This document shows, in pieces, positions 13,108-26,431 of a DNA stretch of 64,000 bases; positions within the stretch are counted from its first letter, which is position 1; each line of letters begins with the position of its first letter. Made by a program: the position numbers and the translations under genes. Location of the stretch: the NCBI GenBank assembly GCA_003024785.1, contig PUQB01000482.1, forward strand, positions 59,808 through 123,807. Reading direction: 5' to 3'. The notes under the pieces were generated by a model, which ran no database searches, was not told the DNA's origin, and saw only the letters and a list, made by a program, of their open reading frames with translations. Origin of the DNA: Selaginella tamariscina (Eukaryota > Streptophyta > Lycopodiopsida > Selaginellales > Selaginellaceae).

Positions 13108-13371
13108 ATATACCTACAGGATATGGGACATTATTTAGCTCATGACTAGATTAGCCCTTGGAATATATTTTTAGCTCATGCCTAAATTAGCTCTTGGAGT
13201 TGTGAGCATAAAGCTCCGACCTAATTGTTATACAATCAATTACTATCAACACCAATTATTCTATGATCATTCTTGTCTTGTTCTGTCTTGCTCCTTGCCT
13301 CTTGTTCTCATCTTGTTCCTAGTTCTTGTCCTGCTCTTGAGTTAAGCCTTGCTCTTTGGATTGTGATGACA
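13108..13371 (+). repeat. 3' LTR of copy A, right piece
   Basis: Sequence resumes as TATACCTACAGGATATGGGA and runs through the family's GTTGTGAGCATAAAGCTCC promoter region to the end GATTGTGATGACA. It completes the LTR interrupted at 8980. Confidence 0.8.
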
Positions 13372-16174
13372 GTGGCAAGGAGAATCCACCTAGGCGAGCG
13401 AGGCCATACCGACACACCAAAGGGATTTTGCAAGGGCGTACAACAAAGCCATGACAACCAAGAGACAAGGGGATATTATCTCATGGCGAGGAGATTTTGC
13501 CTTGGCAACTATGACCATTACGACATTGCAAGGGAATTCCACAAGGTTGCACAGTCCTGCCAAGACAATAGTTGCACGAGGGGATATTGTCCAATTGTGG
13601 AGTCCATGCCACTAGTAAACATGCTGGTCTCACGAAGAGTACCCCTGAGGGATAGCTGGGAGGAGCCCATTTTCGTTGCCAACCTTGGATGAAAGGGCGG
13701 GTGTGTGAGGGGGGAAGAAGGTACCAAGACATGGACCTCAGCACGTCCAAAGGTAAGGGATCGAACTGAAATACTTTCTAGGAGCAACAAAAAGCTATAG
13801 GAGTAGACCCAATAACCTTACTATCCCATGTGCTTAATCAGATGTAGGAGAGCACAATGAAAGTGCCCTTACCCACATTCTAAGGAGTGAAGTGCGAAAA
13901 CGTTGACTAACACATGTACAAGTTCGAATAGGTGTGCGAGTTGAGAAGCATAATCGACAACCACAAGAAGTAGAGCACATTCGCATGCACCTTAAACAAG
14001 AGGTACATGCCTAGTGGATGCAATTCCATGAGGCAAACAAAGGAGTTCAGTCGACAAAGAGCATTCTTTGACACTTTCTAGAAGGAGAGAGTGAGGAGGA
14101 GGTAATTCATAAGCTAGTTAATTTAAAGCAAAAAAAATAGGGGAATCAGTTGATGAATGTATGGTTCATACGTTAAGATATATTGCCCAGCTAAGGATCC
14201 ATCGGTTGACCTTACCAAGAAGATGTGATATCAAAATGGACTATATCCAAGATTTGCAAAATGGATCGTGTTAGACGACGACTAAACATTTCACAAGTTT
14301 ACTCAAGTACGCCAAGAAAGTTGAGAAGTAGGAAGCCGAGAGGAGCCAGGAAAGAAACACACAAGATAAATTCGATGTTGAAGGGGCGAATGACACTACT
14401 ACGACGAGGAGAACCTTTTGGACGCCCCAAGGCCCTCGAGAAGGGACCGACGCTCAGGAACCAAAGAGCAAGGACAACTTCCACAAGGAGAGGCCCATAG
14501 GGTTGCAATTTGGAAGGAGGACTTGACCACAACGCTCTCCCAATTGGGATACACAGCATGCGGAGACAAGTTACTGTAAGGTATGTAATGTCCGTGAATA
14601 TCACAACAAACAAACGATTGCTATAGGCTGACCGAGCTCATGAACAACACGCTACCTTACGGAAGTCAGAAGTAGACATGGATAGCCAAAGGGGCCAAGG
14701 ACATAGGACCGAACATGAATGACCAATCCCGCAGAAGGTTGCGGTTGGGGAGTGCAATCAGAGGTCATGCTTTCAGGAGCGACAATCGTATCGGCCAAGG
14801 TATGATGACATGGATAGACGACTAGAACATTGGGAGTTAGTCTGTGCACTATGCAATGGCCACCACCCACTCTACTGTTGCTCTTGGATCTCAATGATCA
14901 AGCCAATGCTAGAAGCACACGTGCTAGGACTTGCAAAGGTGGCAAAAGGCCTGACCGCCTCTTCCTCGACACCTGCCTTTGCGTCACAAGCCAACCATTG
15001 GAGCTACAATGCGAGGCAATCATGAGGTCAAAAGCTCGATAGGCAAAAGAGGCAAGAAAACTAATAGGCCTAAAGAGCAAAGATAATGGGGAGTCTAGCA
15101 AGGAAGAACTAACAACACAACCCTTTGAGTTGGTACAGTGGGCGAGGAAGCACGTCAAAGTGGATGCTACCACATGATAGATAAGACTCCCTCAGGGCCA
15201 AGGATCAGGGGGAATGATAGGGATCTAGGAAAGCTTTGCAGGCAAAATACATGTATCAATAATCGTAGGCGACTATTCTACCTATCCCCTAGGTTATATG
15301 AAGTTCTCACTCGAGAGCTATACAGACCAATCATAGACACCAAGGGTCGCGACGGCAATAGTGGACTTTGTGGACAACATGCTAGCCATACCAGTCCAAG
15401 TTGTGGGCCGCACTGTCTACAACATCATTATGGACAAAAGTTTGAGTGTGAACATCATGTTGGTTGAGCTCCACCAAGAGCTGGGAATGCCACCCTCGGA
15501 GCCTTCTTCTTCCTTGTCCGCATGGCGAACCAAACCAAGGTGACACCCAAGAGTATCATGAGGAAGGTCGAAATCAAGATTCAGAGTGCCAAGTTTCTCG
15601 ATAAATGTCATCATTCTCAACATGCATGTAAAAAAGGGGTTCAACCTGCTTCTGGGTTATTTGTGGCTCATGGGTGCAATGATGTAGCATGATTGGGAGC
15701 ACCAGCAAGTAAGATTCCCCACCAGAAAGGGACTGATATCCATGATAGCAGAGCAAATCTGGCCACCACGCCTCGAAAGCCTGACTACATGAATACCACG
15801 TGCTAGACTGGGCTTAAATGACGAAGAGGAGGCCATTCTTGCTTGCTTATCAGACTTGTTCATCATAGGAGAATGTAGGCTTTCACCAGGAGGTATGAGA
15901 GAACCACCAGCATACCAAGTGACTAGGATGGAGGCTGAGAGGGAAGCCCTAAAAGTGCAAGTTCTGAGGTGGCCCATTTATGTGGAAGGAACTGAGACAC
16001 ATTGCTCCACCTACCCAAGAGGCATACCATGACAAGCCTATGTATGGGTGGAACATGTGTGCACAAAGCACATTAATTGCTCACATAGAACTAAAGCTTT
16101 AGGAAATGGATCACCGACTACCTCCATAGCCACAAAGAGGTGTTCGCCTAGATGTACTACAACCTGAGGGAAAG
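13372..16174 (+). mobile_element. Right part of old gypsy-like element E
   Basis: Broken gag-like, protease-like and early pol sequence in the + orientation. An open stretch at 14225-14500 is very basic. Near 14570-14610 a frame gives CKVCNVREYH, a degraded zinc knuckle. A protease-like segment is at 15361-15500. The last bases (about 16128-16174) read HKEVFA, stop, MYYNLRE, which resembles the start of a gypsy reverse transcriptase. The chromovirus tandem was inserted here. The spacing and the protease style suggest a non-chromovirus (Tat/Athila-like) lineage, but this is a guess. Confidence 0.5.
15361..15500 (+). pseudogene. Degenerate aspartic protease of element E
   Basis: A frame reads VGRTVYNIIMDKSLSVNIML followed by LHQELGM. 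This resembles the gypsy protease pattern in which D-S-G is followed by S-V-N-V/I-L and an L-x-Q/E-E-L-G-L stretch. The catalytic D-S/T-G appears here as D-K-S, so the active site is lost. Neighbouring frames are closed by stops. Confidence 0.45.
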
Positions 16175-16758
16175 TGTCAAGCCACGATCCAGGAACTAGG
16201 AAGAGAGCAGGATTCCAAGAACGGGAAGGCTTGACTCAGGAACAGGATTGAGAGCAAGACCAGGCGCAGGACAGGATCCAGGAGCTAGACAGAACAGGAT
16301 AGGATCTGGGAGTAGGACAGGAAGGCGTAGGACCGGATCCAGGAACAAGACAGGAACAAGGCAGGATCCGGGAGCAAGACAGAAGTAGAGCAAAGAGTAA
16401 GACAAGAACAAGACAAGAACAAGGAACAAGAATAATCGTAGAATGACTGGTGTTGATAGTAACTGATTGTACAACAATTAGGTCGGAGCTTTTATGCTCA
16501 CAACTCCAAGCTAATCTGGTCATGAGTCTAATCTGGTCATGAGTCTAATCTAGCCATGAGCTAAGAATAGTGTCCCTTATCCTCTAGGCATATCCTGTAA
16601 GCAATATCCTATATGGCATATCCTATAGGAATATCCTATAGGTATATCCTGTAGGAATATCTTGCAGGCATATCCTGTAACCCGTATCCTGTATCCGAAA
16701 TCCTGCATCCTGTATCCTGTATCCGGAATCTGTATCCTGTATCGTATCGGTTGTGACA
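16175..16758 (-). repeat. LTR 1 of the tandem (3' LTR of copy B)
   Basis: 584 bp, + strand start TGTCAAGCCACGATCC, end ATCGGTTGTGACA. It contains AGGA-rich tandem tracts, a promoter-like GGAGCTTTTATGCTCACAAC region at about 16481, and TATCCTGTAGG-type tandem units at 16600-16745. Confidence 0.9.
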
Positions 16759-16769
16759 GCACCTCCTCC

Positions 16770-19700
16770 CTAAGGACGAGTTCCACGAGTCTTAGGACCT
16801 GGTTTAGCAGGATAATGCCGATGGAAGGCAGCAACTTTGGAAGAAGCATGGAGTAAGTTGGATGCAGGTTCCCAAGTGCGATCGGTAGGCAAATAACCTT
16901 TCCAATCCACCAAGTATTGAAGTTGGCGGCGATGAAGACGAGAATCAAGGATGGCTGCAACTTCGTACTCAGGTTCACCAGCAATGACCACAGGAGGGGA
17001 GGAGAAGAAGCACGACCAGGAAGAGAAGAAGGATGATACGGCTCCAACAAGGAGGTGTGAAACACAGGATGAAGTTTCACCGTAGATGGTAACTCGAGTC
17101 GGAAAGCTACAGGATTAACCTCCGCCACAATCCTGTAAGGGCCCAATCGTTGAAAATCCAACTTAGAAGAAGGCCTGTTGGTGCGAATGTGTCGACGAAG
17201 AAGCCACACGAGATCGCCAATCTTGTATGCAGGTGCCGGTTGACGGTGAGCATCAGCATGATGCTTGTATCGTTCCTGTGCCTGCTGAAGATGAACCCGG
17301 AGATCATCCTGTACCTGACGAAGATGCTAGACGATCCTGTACTGCAGGAGCGGAAGAAGGAGAAGCAGGAGAGCAAAGTCAAAACGTGGATGGTGGCCTG
17401 TAAGAGCAAAGAAAGGTGTCTGGCCTGTAGATGCGTGAATGGAGTTGTTGTAGGCAAACTCCGCCATAGGAAGAAGGTCCAACCAATTATCCTGTTGGTA
17501 ACTGATGAAGCAGCGAAGATATTGCTCCAAGGTCTGAATTGTGCGTTCTGACTGCCCATCAGTTTTGGGTGATATCCTGAAGAAAGATCCGCTTTAACCT
17601 GTAAACTCCGGAAAGCTCTCGCCAAAACTTGGACATGAATTGTGGACCTCGATCAAAACAATGCTCTCAGGAAGACCATGGTGTCGGAACACTTCGCGGA
17701 TCACCAACTCAGCAGTTGTCTGGCCTGTAGCAGTCTTGTTACATGGTAGGAAATGAGCCTGTTTGGTGAAACGGTCAACCACCACAAGAACTGCATCAAA
17801 ATCCGCGAGGAGGAAGATCTGTGAGGAAATCCATAGAAATGGATCTCCAAGGAGCAGAAGGAACAGGAAGAGGACGAAGAAGACCAGAGGGTGCATGACG
17901 AGGCATCTTCGACCTGTTGCAGGTGTCACAACTCCGTACAAACCTTTCCACAAAACCTCGCAACCCAGGCCACCAATAGTTGCGAGTCACCAACTCAACT
18001 GTCTTGGCCACACCAAAATGTCCTGTAGCCGGGGTATCATGACAATCCTGTACCACACGAGTCCTGCAAACACCAACAGGAACGTACAGGAGACCTTCCC
18101 GGTACAGGAGTCCGTCCTGTATGGCAAACAGCGTTAGTCTGAACGGGAACTGGAGGAAGAGGAGCTTGCAATGTCAGGACTAATGTGTGAGAACACATTC
18201 CTTGCCAAGTCGTCTATAGCCAACTAACGGATGTCCTGTAGAAGTGTTGAATCTGCTGGAGCCTGATGAATGTAGTGCCGCAAGCCGAATCGATCAGGAC
18301 CCAACAGCACTTGTCTTTGACAGTCATATGCAGGATCGCCTGGGACCGGTGCAAGGTAAGAGCGCCTAGACAATGTGTCCGCCTTGCCATTCCGAAAACC
18401 GGGCCTGTAGACAATGACGAAATCAAAACGTGATAGGAACTCCGCCCACCTAGCCTGTCGTCGACTGAGAACTCGAGCCGTTTGAAAATACTCCAGGTTC
18501 TTGTGATCCGTAAGAACTTGTACAGGATGGCAGCACCTTCCAGGAAATGCCGCCACTCCTCGAACGAATCCACAATGGCCTTGAGTTCCTTGTCATGAAT
18601 CTCGTAATTGATCTCCGCCGAAAGGAACTTACGAGAGTGAAAAGCTACAGGATGAAGCAACTTGTCTTCTCCAACTTGTGATAGGACGGATCCTACTGCA
18701 AAATCCGAGGCATCTGCTTCAACGAAGAAAGGACGAGAAGGATCAGGATGTGCTAAAATCGGAGCTGTCGTGAAGGTGTCCTTGAGTGTTGTGAATGCAT
18801 GTTCCGCCTTGTCGGACCAAGAGAAAACCTTGTGCGCTTGGTGAGTTCCGTGAGTGGAAGTACACGCTTGGAGAAGTCCTGTATGAACCGCCTGTAGAAG
18901 TTTGCAAAGCCAAGGAAACATTGTACATCTCGTACAGACTTGGGCCTCTCCCACTCCACGATGGTCTTCACCTTGTGCATGTCCATGGAAACGCCAGCAG
19001 GAGAGACGATGTAGCCCAAGAACTCCACAGAATCCCTATCGAAAAAACACTTCTCCAACTTCGCATACAGGCCATGCTCGCGAAGCCGCTGTAGAACTAA
19101 TCGTACATGCTTGTCATGTGCCTCCTGGTCCTTGGAGAAAATCAAATGTCGTCGAGGTAAATCACCACAAACTGGTCCAAAAGTCACGAAAAATGTCGTT
19201 TACCTGTTTGTTGGAACACGGCTAGGGCAATTGGTAAGGCCGAAAGGCATCACCGTGTACTCGAAGTGTCCATACCTTGTACGAAAGGCAGTCTTCCACT
19301 CATCGCCTGGACGAATCCGTACAAGGTTGTAGGCCCCTCGTAAGTCGATCTTCGTGAACACCTTTGCTCCTCGCAGCCGATCGAGAAGTTCCGGGATCAA
19401 TGGCAACGGGTACCGATTCCGATGGTGACTTGATTCAAACCCCTGTAGTCCACAACCAAACGTAAACTCCCATCCTTCTTCTTGACAAAGAAATAGGCGC
19501 TCCTGCAGGGGACTTTGAGTGACGAATGAAGCCGGATGCCAAGTTGTCCTCGATGTACTCGAAGAACCTCCAACTCTGTGGGTGACAATGCATAAATCGG
19601 TCCGAACGGTGGAGTCTTTCCTGCAAGATCAATAGGACAGTCGTAGGACCTGTGAACAGGAAGAACAGCCTTGTGCTTGTCAAAAACGTCCTAAAGAGTG

Positions 19701-20700
19701 ATACTTGGATGGTAGGGAAGAAGGAGGAGAAGGAAAGAAGCAGGAGAAGGAGATTGAAAAACAGGAGAGTCAGACACAGGAAAGGTAGAAGAGGACGTAG
19801 GAGTTACTTGAAAGGCAAAAAGGTGGAAAGGAGCAGGATCAGTGGCAAGTTCATGCATGGTAGTGGTAAGAACTCGGAGAGGAGAAGGAGGGAGCTGTGA
19901 CTGAAAAAGAGGAAGGATCTTGGGGGGTGGAACAGAAAAGAGTAACAAAAGAGGCAGGATTGGGAGAAACAGATGTGGATGTTGAAAGTGTACAGGATTG
20001 GAAGAATCCTGTACAGAAGTCCGTGGATGCACAGGAGTGAGGAGAGCCTGTGAGTGTGCTGACGAACCAACAGGAGGTGGATCCTGTTGAGGAGGAACCT
20101 TCGACACTGATACAGGATTGGAAGAACCCTGTACAGGAATCCGCAAACTTACAGGAGTGGAGAGAGCCTGCGGATGTGCTGAGGAACTGACATGAGGTGA
20201 ATCCTGTCGAGAGGAGTCTTCAACACTGGTACAGGAACAGGCACGGTCAATCCTGTAGCTTGTACTGCCTCAGACACCAAGGATGTATCCTGCACGCAGG
20301 AAGGTACAGGATTGATCCTGGCTGCTGGAGAGGAAAACGTGAGCGTCCTAGACCTCCAGTCGATCTGCGGATTTGCAACAACGAACCATGGCATGCCAAA
20401 AATGATGGGAGTCGACCGAGTCTTGATCAAGTTGAAGGAAATCGAACAGTTGAATGCACCATGATTGCAAGAGAGAGGTGTGGTAGCGTGGGTAACTGCG
20501 CCAGAAGCAATCAAACGACCATCGGCCACCTCTACAGAACTGCACGCTTCAACTTCACCACCGGAATGCCATGCTGAGCTGCAAAAGTGTCATCCATGAA
20601 ACATGCATTTGCACCAGTGTCTAACAGGGCAAACTCCTTGAGCTCTCGTTATTGAGGCGAATGTGTACAGGAAACTTGAGTGATGGAATGGTATGAGCAG
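16770..20700 (-). pseudogene. pol of copy B
   Basis: Read leftward. Protease (LLDTGANACF region) is near 20640-20530. A CCTGTA-rich linker covers about 20260-19700. Reverse transcriptase runs from about 19600 to 18750, with [10 protein letters not shown] near 19350. RNase H is at about 18720-18330 ([14 protein letters not shown]). Integrase runs from about 18060 to 17320, with zinc-finger CDTCNRSK and core [18 protein letters not shown] clean chromodomain (EYEVAAILDS, then LVDWKGYL and TWEP) ends at 16770. The sequence around the catalytic YLDD (about 19140-19165) has lost a base relative to copy C. Several other single-base shifts break the frame. Confidence 0.85.
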
Positions 20701-20718
20701 CACCAATGGAGCCTGCAC

Positions 20719-21714
20719 CTACGTCCAACTTCGGCTCCTAGACGAAGTGGACATTGAAGTTTTCCGACTGAACTTCAGCTTCGGCTTCACGCGTCTTGAA
20801 CTTTCTGGCTTTATTAGGACATTCCGCCACCTTGTGTCCTGCTCACCACAATACAAGCATAGGTTCTCACCCCGACGACGTTGCTTCTCAGCAGTTGAAA
20901 GTGGGCCACGCTTGGATTTGTTAACCTCCATAGGAACTGCTTCAGAAGGTGTCGTAGGAACATGTGCTACGGCTACAGGATTGGTTGGCAGGAACTGCTG
21001 ACGGAATTTTTCTTGACGGCGCTCGAACAAACAGTTGTCGCAACGAATGGCTTGTTGCATGATCTCCGCTAACGTTTGAGCATCCGGTAATGTAAGGAGA
21101 AGGTCCTTCACATCATCCCTCAGCCCAAAACGGAAGTGTTCGATCAATGCAGTCTTGTCCCATGGAATGTTCGTGCACAATTGCTGAAATTCGGATGCAT
21201 AAACGGAAGCTGGTCTGGATCCTTGTGTGAGCTTCCGTAACTTCATGCATGCAGAACGGTACTTATCGGGATCTCCAAAATAGGCTTCAAAGGACAGCCA
21301 CGAAACCTTCAAAGTCTTCCATCAATGGGTGTCACGCTCCAGCAAGGGAGCAACCCAAGCTCGTGGAGATCCACTTAGTAAGGATGCCAAAAGGCCAACC
21401 TTTTGTGCATCCGTCGAGTAGCGGCATGGTTGCATGTGGATCAAGAGTTGGATCTGATTCAGGAAACCTTGAAAATCGGTGCGATTGCCACTGAACTTTT
21501 TTGGCATGCTGATCTTCGGCTCCGAAGAAAAGTTCGATGGAGAGGAAACCACCGATGCTTGAGAGAGAGCCTGCGCAGCAGCCTTGGAGGATGCGTCAGC
21601 AGCTGCATGCGCCACATTGGTGGAACCTTGCAAATCCGTGACCACTTGGCGCAAAGTGGCCAGCTTGTGAAGCAACATTTGGTGCTCGCGTTGAAAGTGC
21701 TCAAAATCGGCCAT
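20719..21714 (-). pseudogene. gag of copy B
   Basis: The start ATG at 21714 opens MADFEHFQREHQMLL, a coiled-coil-prone N-terminus. The capsid part (SWLSFEAYFGDPDKY, then KLRKLTQGSRPASVYASEFQ) follows one frame shift near 21315. Near 20850 a CLYCGEQ zinc-knuckle start is followed by DTRWRNV rather than the expected GH...C, so the knuckle is incomplete. It is otherwise the best preserved gag of the family here. Confidence 0.8.
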
Positions 21715-21813
21715 GATCTATGAAAGAAAAACAAAAGAGGAAAACGAAGGAAGAAAACCAAGGAAAAAAAAGTAATTAGGAATCGGAAGCTATGGAAGCA
21801 GTTATTATCAAAC

Positions 21814-22360
21814 TGTCAAGCCACGATCCAGGAACTAGGAAGAGAGCAGGATTCCAAAAACAGGAAGGCTTGACTCAGGAACAGGACTGAGAGTAAGACC
21901 AGGCATAGGACAGGATCCAGGAGCTAGACAGGAACAGATAGGATTCGGGAGCAAGACAGGAAGGCGTAGGACCGGATCCAGAAACAAGACAGGAACAAGG
22001 CAGGATCCGGAGCAAGACAGAAGTAGGAGGCAAAGAGTAAGACAAGAACAAAACAAGAACAATCGTAGAATGACTGGTGTTGATAGTAACTGATTGTACA
22101 ACAATTAGGTCGGAGCTTTTATGCTCACAACTCCAAGCTAATCTGGTCATGAGTCTAATCTAGTCATGAGCTAAGAATAGTGTCCCTTATCCTCTAGGCA
22201 TATCCTGTAGCATATCCTATATGGCATATCCTATAGGAATATCCTATAGGTATATCCTGTAGGAATATCTGCAGGCATATCCTGTAACCCGTATCCTGTA
22301 TCCGAAATCCTGCATCCTGTATCCTGTATCCGGAATCCTGTTCCTGTATCGGTTGTGACA
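21814..22360 (-). repeat. LTR 2, shared by copies B and C
   Basis: 547 bp. It serves as 5' LTR of copy B and 3' LTR of copy C. It has the same termini as LTR 1 and differs mainly by copy number in the AGGA and TATCCTGTAGG tracts. Confidence 0.9.
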
Positions 22361-22371
22361 GCACCTCCTCC

Positions 22372-25300
22372 CTAAGGACGAGTTTCACGAGTCTTAGGAC
22401 CTGGTTTAGCAGGATAATGCCGATGGAAGGCAGCAACTTTGGAAGAAGCATGGAGTAAGTTGGATGCAGGTTCCCAAGTGCGATCAGTAGGCAAATAACC
22501 TTTCCAATCCACCAAGTATTGAAGTTGGCGGCAATGAAGACGAGAATCAAGAATGGCTGCAACTTCGTACTCAGGTCCACCAGCAATGACCACAGGAGGG
22601 GGAGGAGAAGAAGCACGACCAGGAAGAGAAGAAGGATGATACGGCTCCAACAAGGAGGTGTGAAACACAGGATGAAGTTTCACCGTAGATGGTAACTCGA
22701 GTCGGAAAGCTATAGGATTAACCTCCGCCACAATCCTGTAAGGGCCCAATCGTTGAAAATCTAACTTAGAAGAAGGCCTGTTGGTGCGAATGTGTCGACG
22801 AAGAAGCCACACGAGATCGCCAATCTTATATGCAGGTGCCGGTTGATGGTGAGCATCAGCATGATGCTTATATCGCTCCTGTGCCTGCTAAAGATGAACC
22901 TGGAGATCATCCTGTACCTAACAAAGATGCTGGAGACGATCTTGTACTGCAGGAGCGGAAGAAGGAGAAGCAAGAGGAGTAAAGTCAAAACGTGGATGGT
23001 GACCTGTAAGAGTAAAGAAAGGTGTCTGGCCTGTAGATGCGTGAATGGAGTTGTTGTAGGCAAACTCCGCCATAGGAAGAAGGTCCAACCAATTATCCTG
23101 TTGGTAACTGATGAAGCAGCGAAGATATTGCTTCAAGGTCTGAATTGTGCGTTCTGATTGCCCATCAGTTTATGGGTGATATCCTGAAGAAAGATCTGCT
23201 TTAACCTGTAAACTCCGGAGAAGCTCTCGTCAAAACTTGGACATGAATTATGGACCTCGATCAGAAACAATGCTCTCAGGAAAACCATGGTGTCGGAACA
23301 CTTCGCGGATCACCAACTCAGCATTGTCTGGCCTGTAGTAGTCTTGTTACATGGTAGGAAATGAGCATGTTTGGTGAAACGGTCAACCACCACAAGAACT
23401 GCATCAAATCCGCGAGAAGGAGGAAGATCTGTGAGGAAATCCATAGAAATGGATCTCTAAGGAGCAGAAGGAACAGGAAGAGGACGAAGAAGACCAGAGG
23501 GTGCATGACGAGCATCTTCGACCTGTTGCAGGTGTCACAACTTCGTACAAACCTTTCCCACAAAACCTCACAACCCAGGCCACCAATAGTTGCGAGTCAC
23601 CAACTAACTGTCTTGGCCACACCAAAATGTCCTGTAGCCGGGGTATCATGACAATCCTGTACCACACGAGTCCTGCAAACCAACAGGAACGTACAGGAGA
23701 CCTTCCCGGTACAGGAGTCCATCCTGTATGGTGAACAGGTGTAGTCTGGACGGGAACTGGAGGAAGAGGAACTTGCAACGTCAGGATGAATGTGTGAGAA
23801 CACATTCTTTGCCAAGTCGTCTGTAGCCAACTGCGAACGGATGTCCTGTAGGAGTGTTGAATTGCTGGAGCCTGATGAACCTGTAGTGCCGCAAGCCGGA
23901 ATCGATCAGGACCCAACAACACTTGCTTTGACAGTCAAATGCAGGATCGCCCGGGCTTGGTGCAAGGTAAGAGCGCCTAGACAATGCGTCCGCCTTGCCA
24001 TTCCGAAAACCGGGCCTGTAGACGATGACGAAGTCAAAACGTGATAGGAACTCCGCCCACCTAGCCTGTCGCCGACTGAGAACTCGAGCCGTTTGAAAGT
24101 ACTCCAGGTTCTTGTGATCCGTAAGAACTTGTACAGGATGCAGCACCTTCCAGGAAATGCCGCCACTCCTCAAACGAATCCACAATGGCCTTGAGTTCCT
24201 TGTCATGAATCTCGTAATTGATCTCCGCCGAAGGAACTTACGAGAGTGAAAAGCTACAGGATGAAGCAACTTGTCTTCTCCAACTTGTGATAGGACGGAT
24301 CCTACTGCAAAATCCGAGGCATCTGCTTCAACGAAGAAAGGACGAGAAGGATCAGGATGTGCTAAAATCGGAGCTGTCGTGAAGGTGTCCTTGAGTGTTG
24401 TGAATGCATGTTCCGCCTTGTCGGACCAAGAGAAAACCTCTGTGCGCTTGGTGAGTTCCGTGAGTGGAAGTACACGCTTGGAGAAGTCCTGTATGAACCG
24501 CCTGTAGAAGTTTGCAAAGCCAAGGAAACATTGTACATCTCGTACAGACTTGGGCCTCTCCCACTCCACGATGGTCTTCACCTTGTGCATGTCCATGGAA
24601 ACGCCAGCAGGAGAGACGATGTAGCCCAAGAACTCCACAGAATCCCTATCGAAAAAAACTTCTCCAACTTCGCATACAGGCCATGCTCGCGAAGCCGCTG
24701 TAGAACCAATCGTACATGCTTGTCATGTGCCGCCTGGTCCTTGGAGAAAATCAAAATGTCGTCGAGGTAGATCACCACAAACTGGTCCAAGAAGTCACGA
24801 AAGATGTCGTTCACCATGTGTTGGAACACGGCTGGGGCATTGGTAAGGCCGAAAGGCATCACCGTGTACTCGAAGTGTCCATACCTTGTACGAAAGGCAG
24901 TCTTCCACTCATCGCCGGACGAATCCGTACAAGGTTGTAGGCCCCTCGTAAGTCGATCTTCGTGAACACCTTTGCTCCTCGCAGCCGATCGAGAAGTTCC
25001 GGGATCAATGGCAACGGGTACCGATTCCGAATGGTGACTTGATTCAAACCCCTGTAGTCCACAACCAAACGTAAACTCCCATCCTTCTTCTTGACAAAGA
25101 AGATAGGCGCTCCTGCAGGGGACTTTGAGTGACGAATGAAGCCGGATGCCAAGTTGTCCTCGATGTACTGACGAAGAACCTCCAACTCTGTGGGTGACAA
25201 TGCATAAATCGGTCCGAACGGTGGAGTCTTTCCTTCTGCAAGATCAATAGGACAGTCGTAGGACCTGTGAACAGGAAGAACTGCAGCCTTGTGCTTGTCA

Positions 25301-26350
25301 AAAACGTCCTTAAAGGTGATACTTGGATGGTAGGGAAGAAGGAGGAGAAAAGAAGGAGAGGAGAAGGAGATTGAAAAACAGGAGAGTCAGACACAGGAAA
25401 GGTAGAAGAGGACGTAGGAGTTACTTGAAAGGCAAAAAGGTGGAAAGGAGCAGGATCAGTGGTAAGTTCATGCATGGTAGTGGTAAGAACTCGGAGAGGA
25501 GAAGGAGGGAGCTGTGACTGAAAAAGAGGAAGGATCTTGGGGGTGGAACAGAACAGAGTAACAAAGAGGCAGGATTGGGAGAAACCTGTGTGGATGTTGA
25601 CAGTGTACAGGATTGGAAGAATCCTGTACAGAAGTCCGTGGTTGCACAGGAGTGAGGGAGCCTGTGAGTGTGCTGACGAACCAACAGGAGGTGGATCCTG
25701 TTGAGGAGGAACCTTCGACACTGATACAGGATTGGAAGAACCCTGTACAGGAATCCGCAAACTTACAGGAGTGGAGAGAGCCTGCGGATGTGCTGAGGAA
25801 CTGACATGAGGTGAATCCTGTCGAGGAGGAGTCTTCAACACTGGTACAGGAACAGGCACGGTCAATCCTGTAGCTTGTACTGCCTCAGACACCAAGGATG
25901 TATCCTGCACGCAGGAAGGTACAGGATTGATCCTGGCTGCTGGAGAGGAAAACGTGAGCGTCCTAGACCTCCAGTCGATCTGCGGATTTGCAACAACGAA
26001 CCATGGCATGCCAAAAATGATGGGAGTCGACCGAGTCTTGATCAAGTTGAAGGAAATTGAACAGTTGAATGCCCATGACTGCAAGAGAGAGGTGTGGTAG
26101 CGTGGGTAACTGCGCCAGAAGCAATCAAACGACCATCGGCCACCTCTACAGGAACTGCACGCTTCAACTTCACCACCGGAATGCCATGCTGAGCTGCAAA
26201 AGTGTCATCCATGAAACATGCATTTGCACCAGTGTCTAACAGGGCAAACTCCTTGAGCTCTCGATTATTGAGGCGAATGTGTACAGGAAACTTGAGTGAT
26301 GGAATGGTATGAGCAGCACCAATGGAGCCTGCACCTACGTCCAACTTCGC
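22372..26350 (-). pseudogene. pol of copy C
   Basis: Nearly identical to copy B's pol. The protease is complete around 26300-26090 (FALLDTGANACFMDDTFAAQ). Reverse transcriptase has [14 protein letters not shown] near 25080, an intact [14 protein letters not shown] near 24770, and [20 protein letters not shown]. RNase H is at about 24400-24000. The integrase zinc finger and core cover about 23650-23300. The chromodomain ends at 22372. The 24578-24862 and 23781-24638 frames are long and open. Single-base indels at places different from those in copy B still interrupt the whole. Confidence 0.85.
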
Positions 26351-26431
26351 GGCTCCTAGACGAAGTGGACATTGAAGTTTTCCGACTGAACTTCAGCTTC
26401 GGCTTCACGCGTCTTGAACTTTCTGGCTTTA

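Larger units (their letters stand above)
3551..13371 (+). mobile_element. Chromovirus (Ty3/gypsy) copy A, split by a nested LTR element
   Basis: Copy A runs 5' LTR (3551-3893), internal region (3894-8847) and 3' LTR (8848-8980 plus 13108-13371). Removing the nested element at 8981-13107 leaves about 5.7 kb, the size expected from copies B and C. The flanks are ATGGC on the left and GTGGC on the right, a one-mismatch 5-bp target duplication. Gag and pol match copies B and C throughout but contain many stops and frameshifts, and the two LTRs are diverged, so this is the oldest of the three family members. Confidence 0.85.

Noticed and set aside
16196-16523. Leucine/proline-rich open frames over LTR 1 (also 21835-22150 and 27409-27752)
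   Set aside because: They lie inside the LTR AGGA/TCCTG tandem tracts and recur in every LTR copy with changing length.
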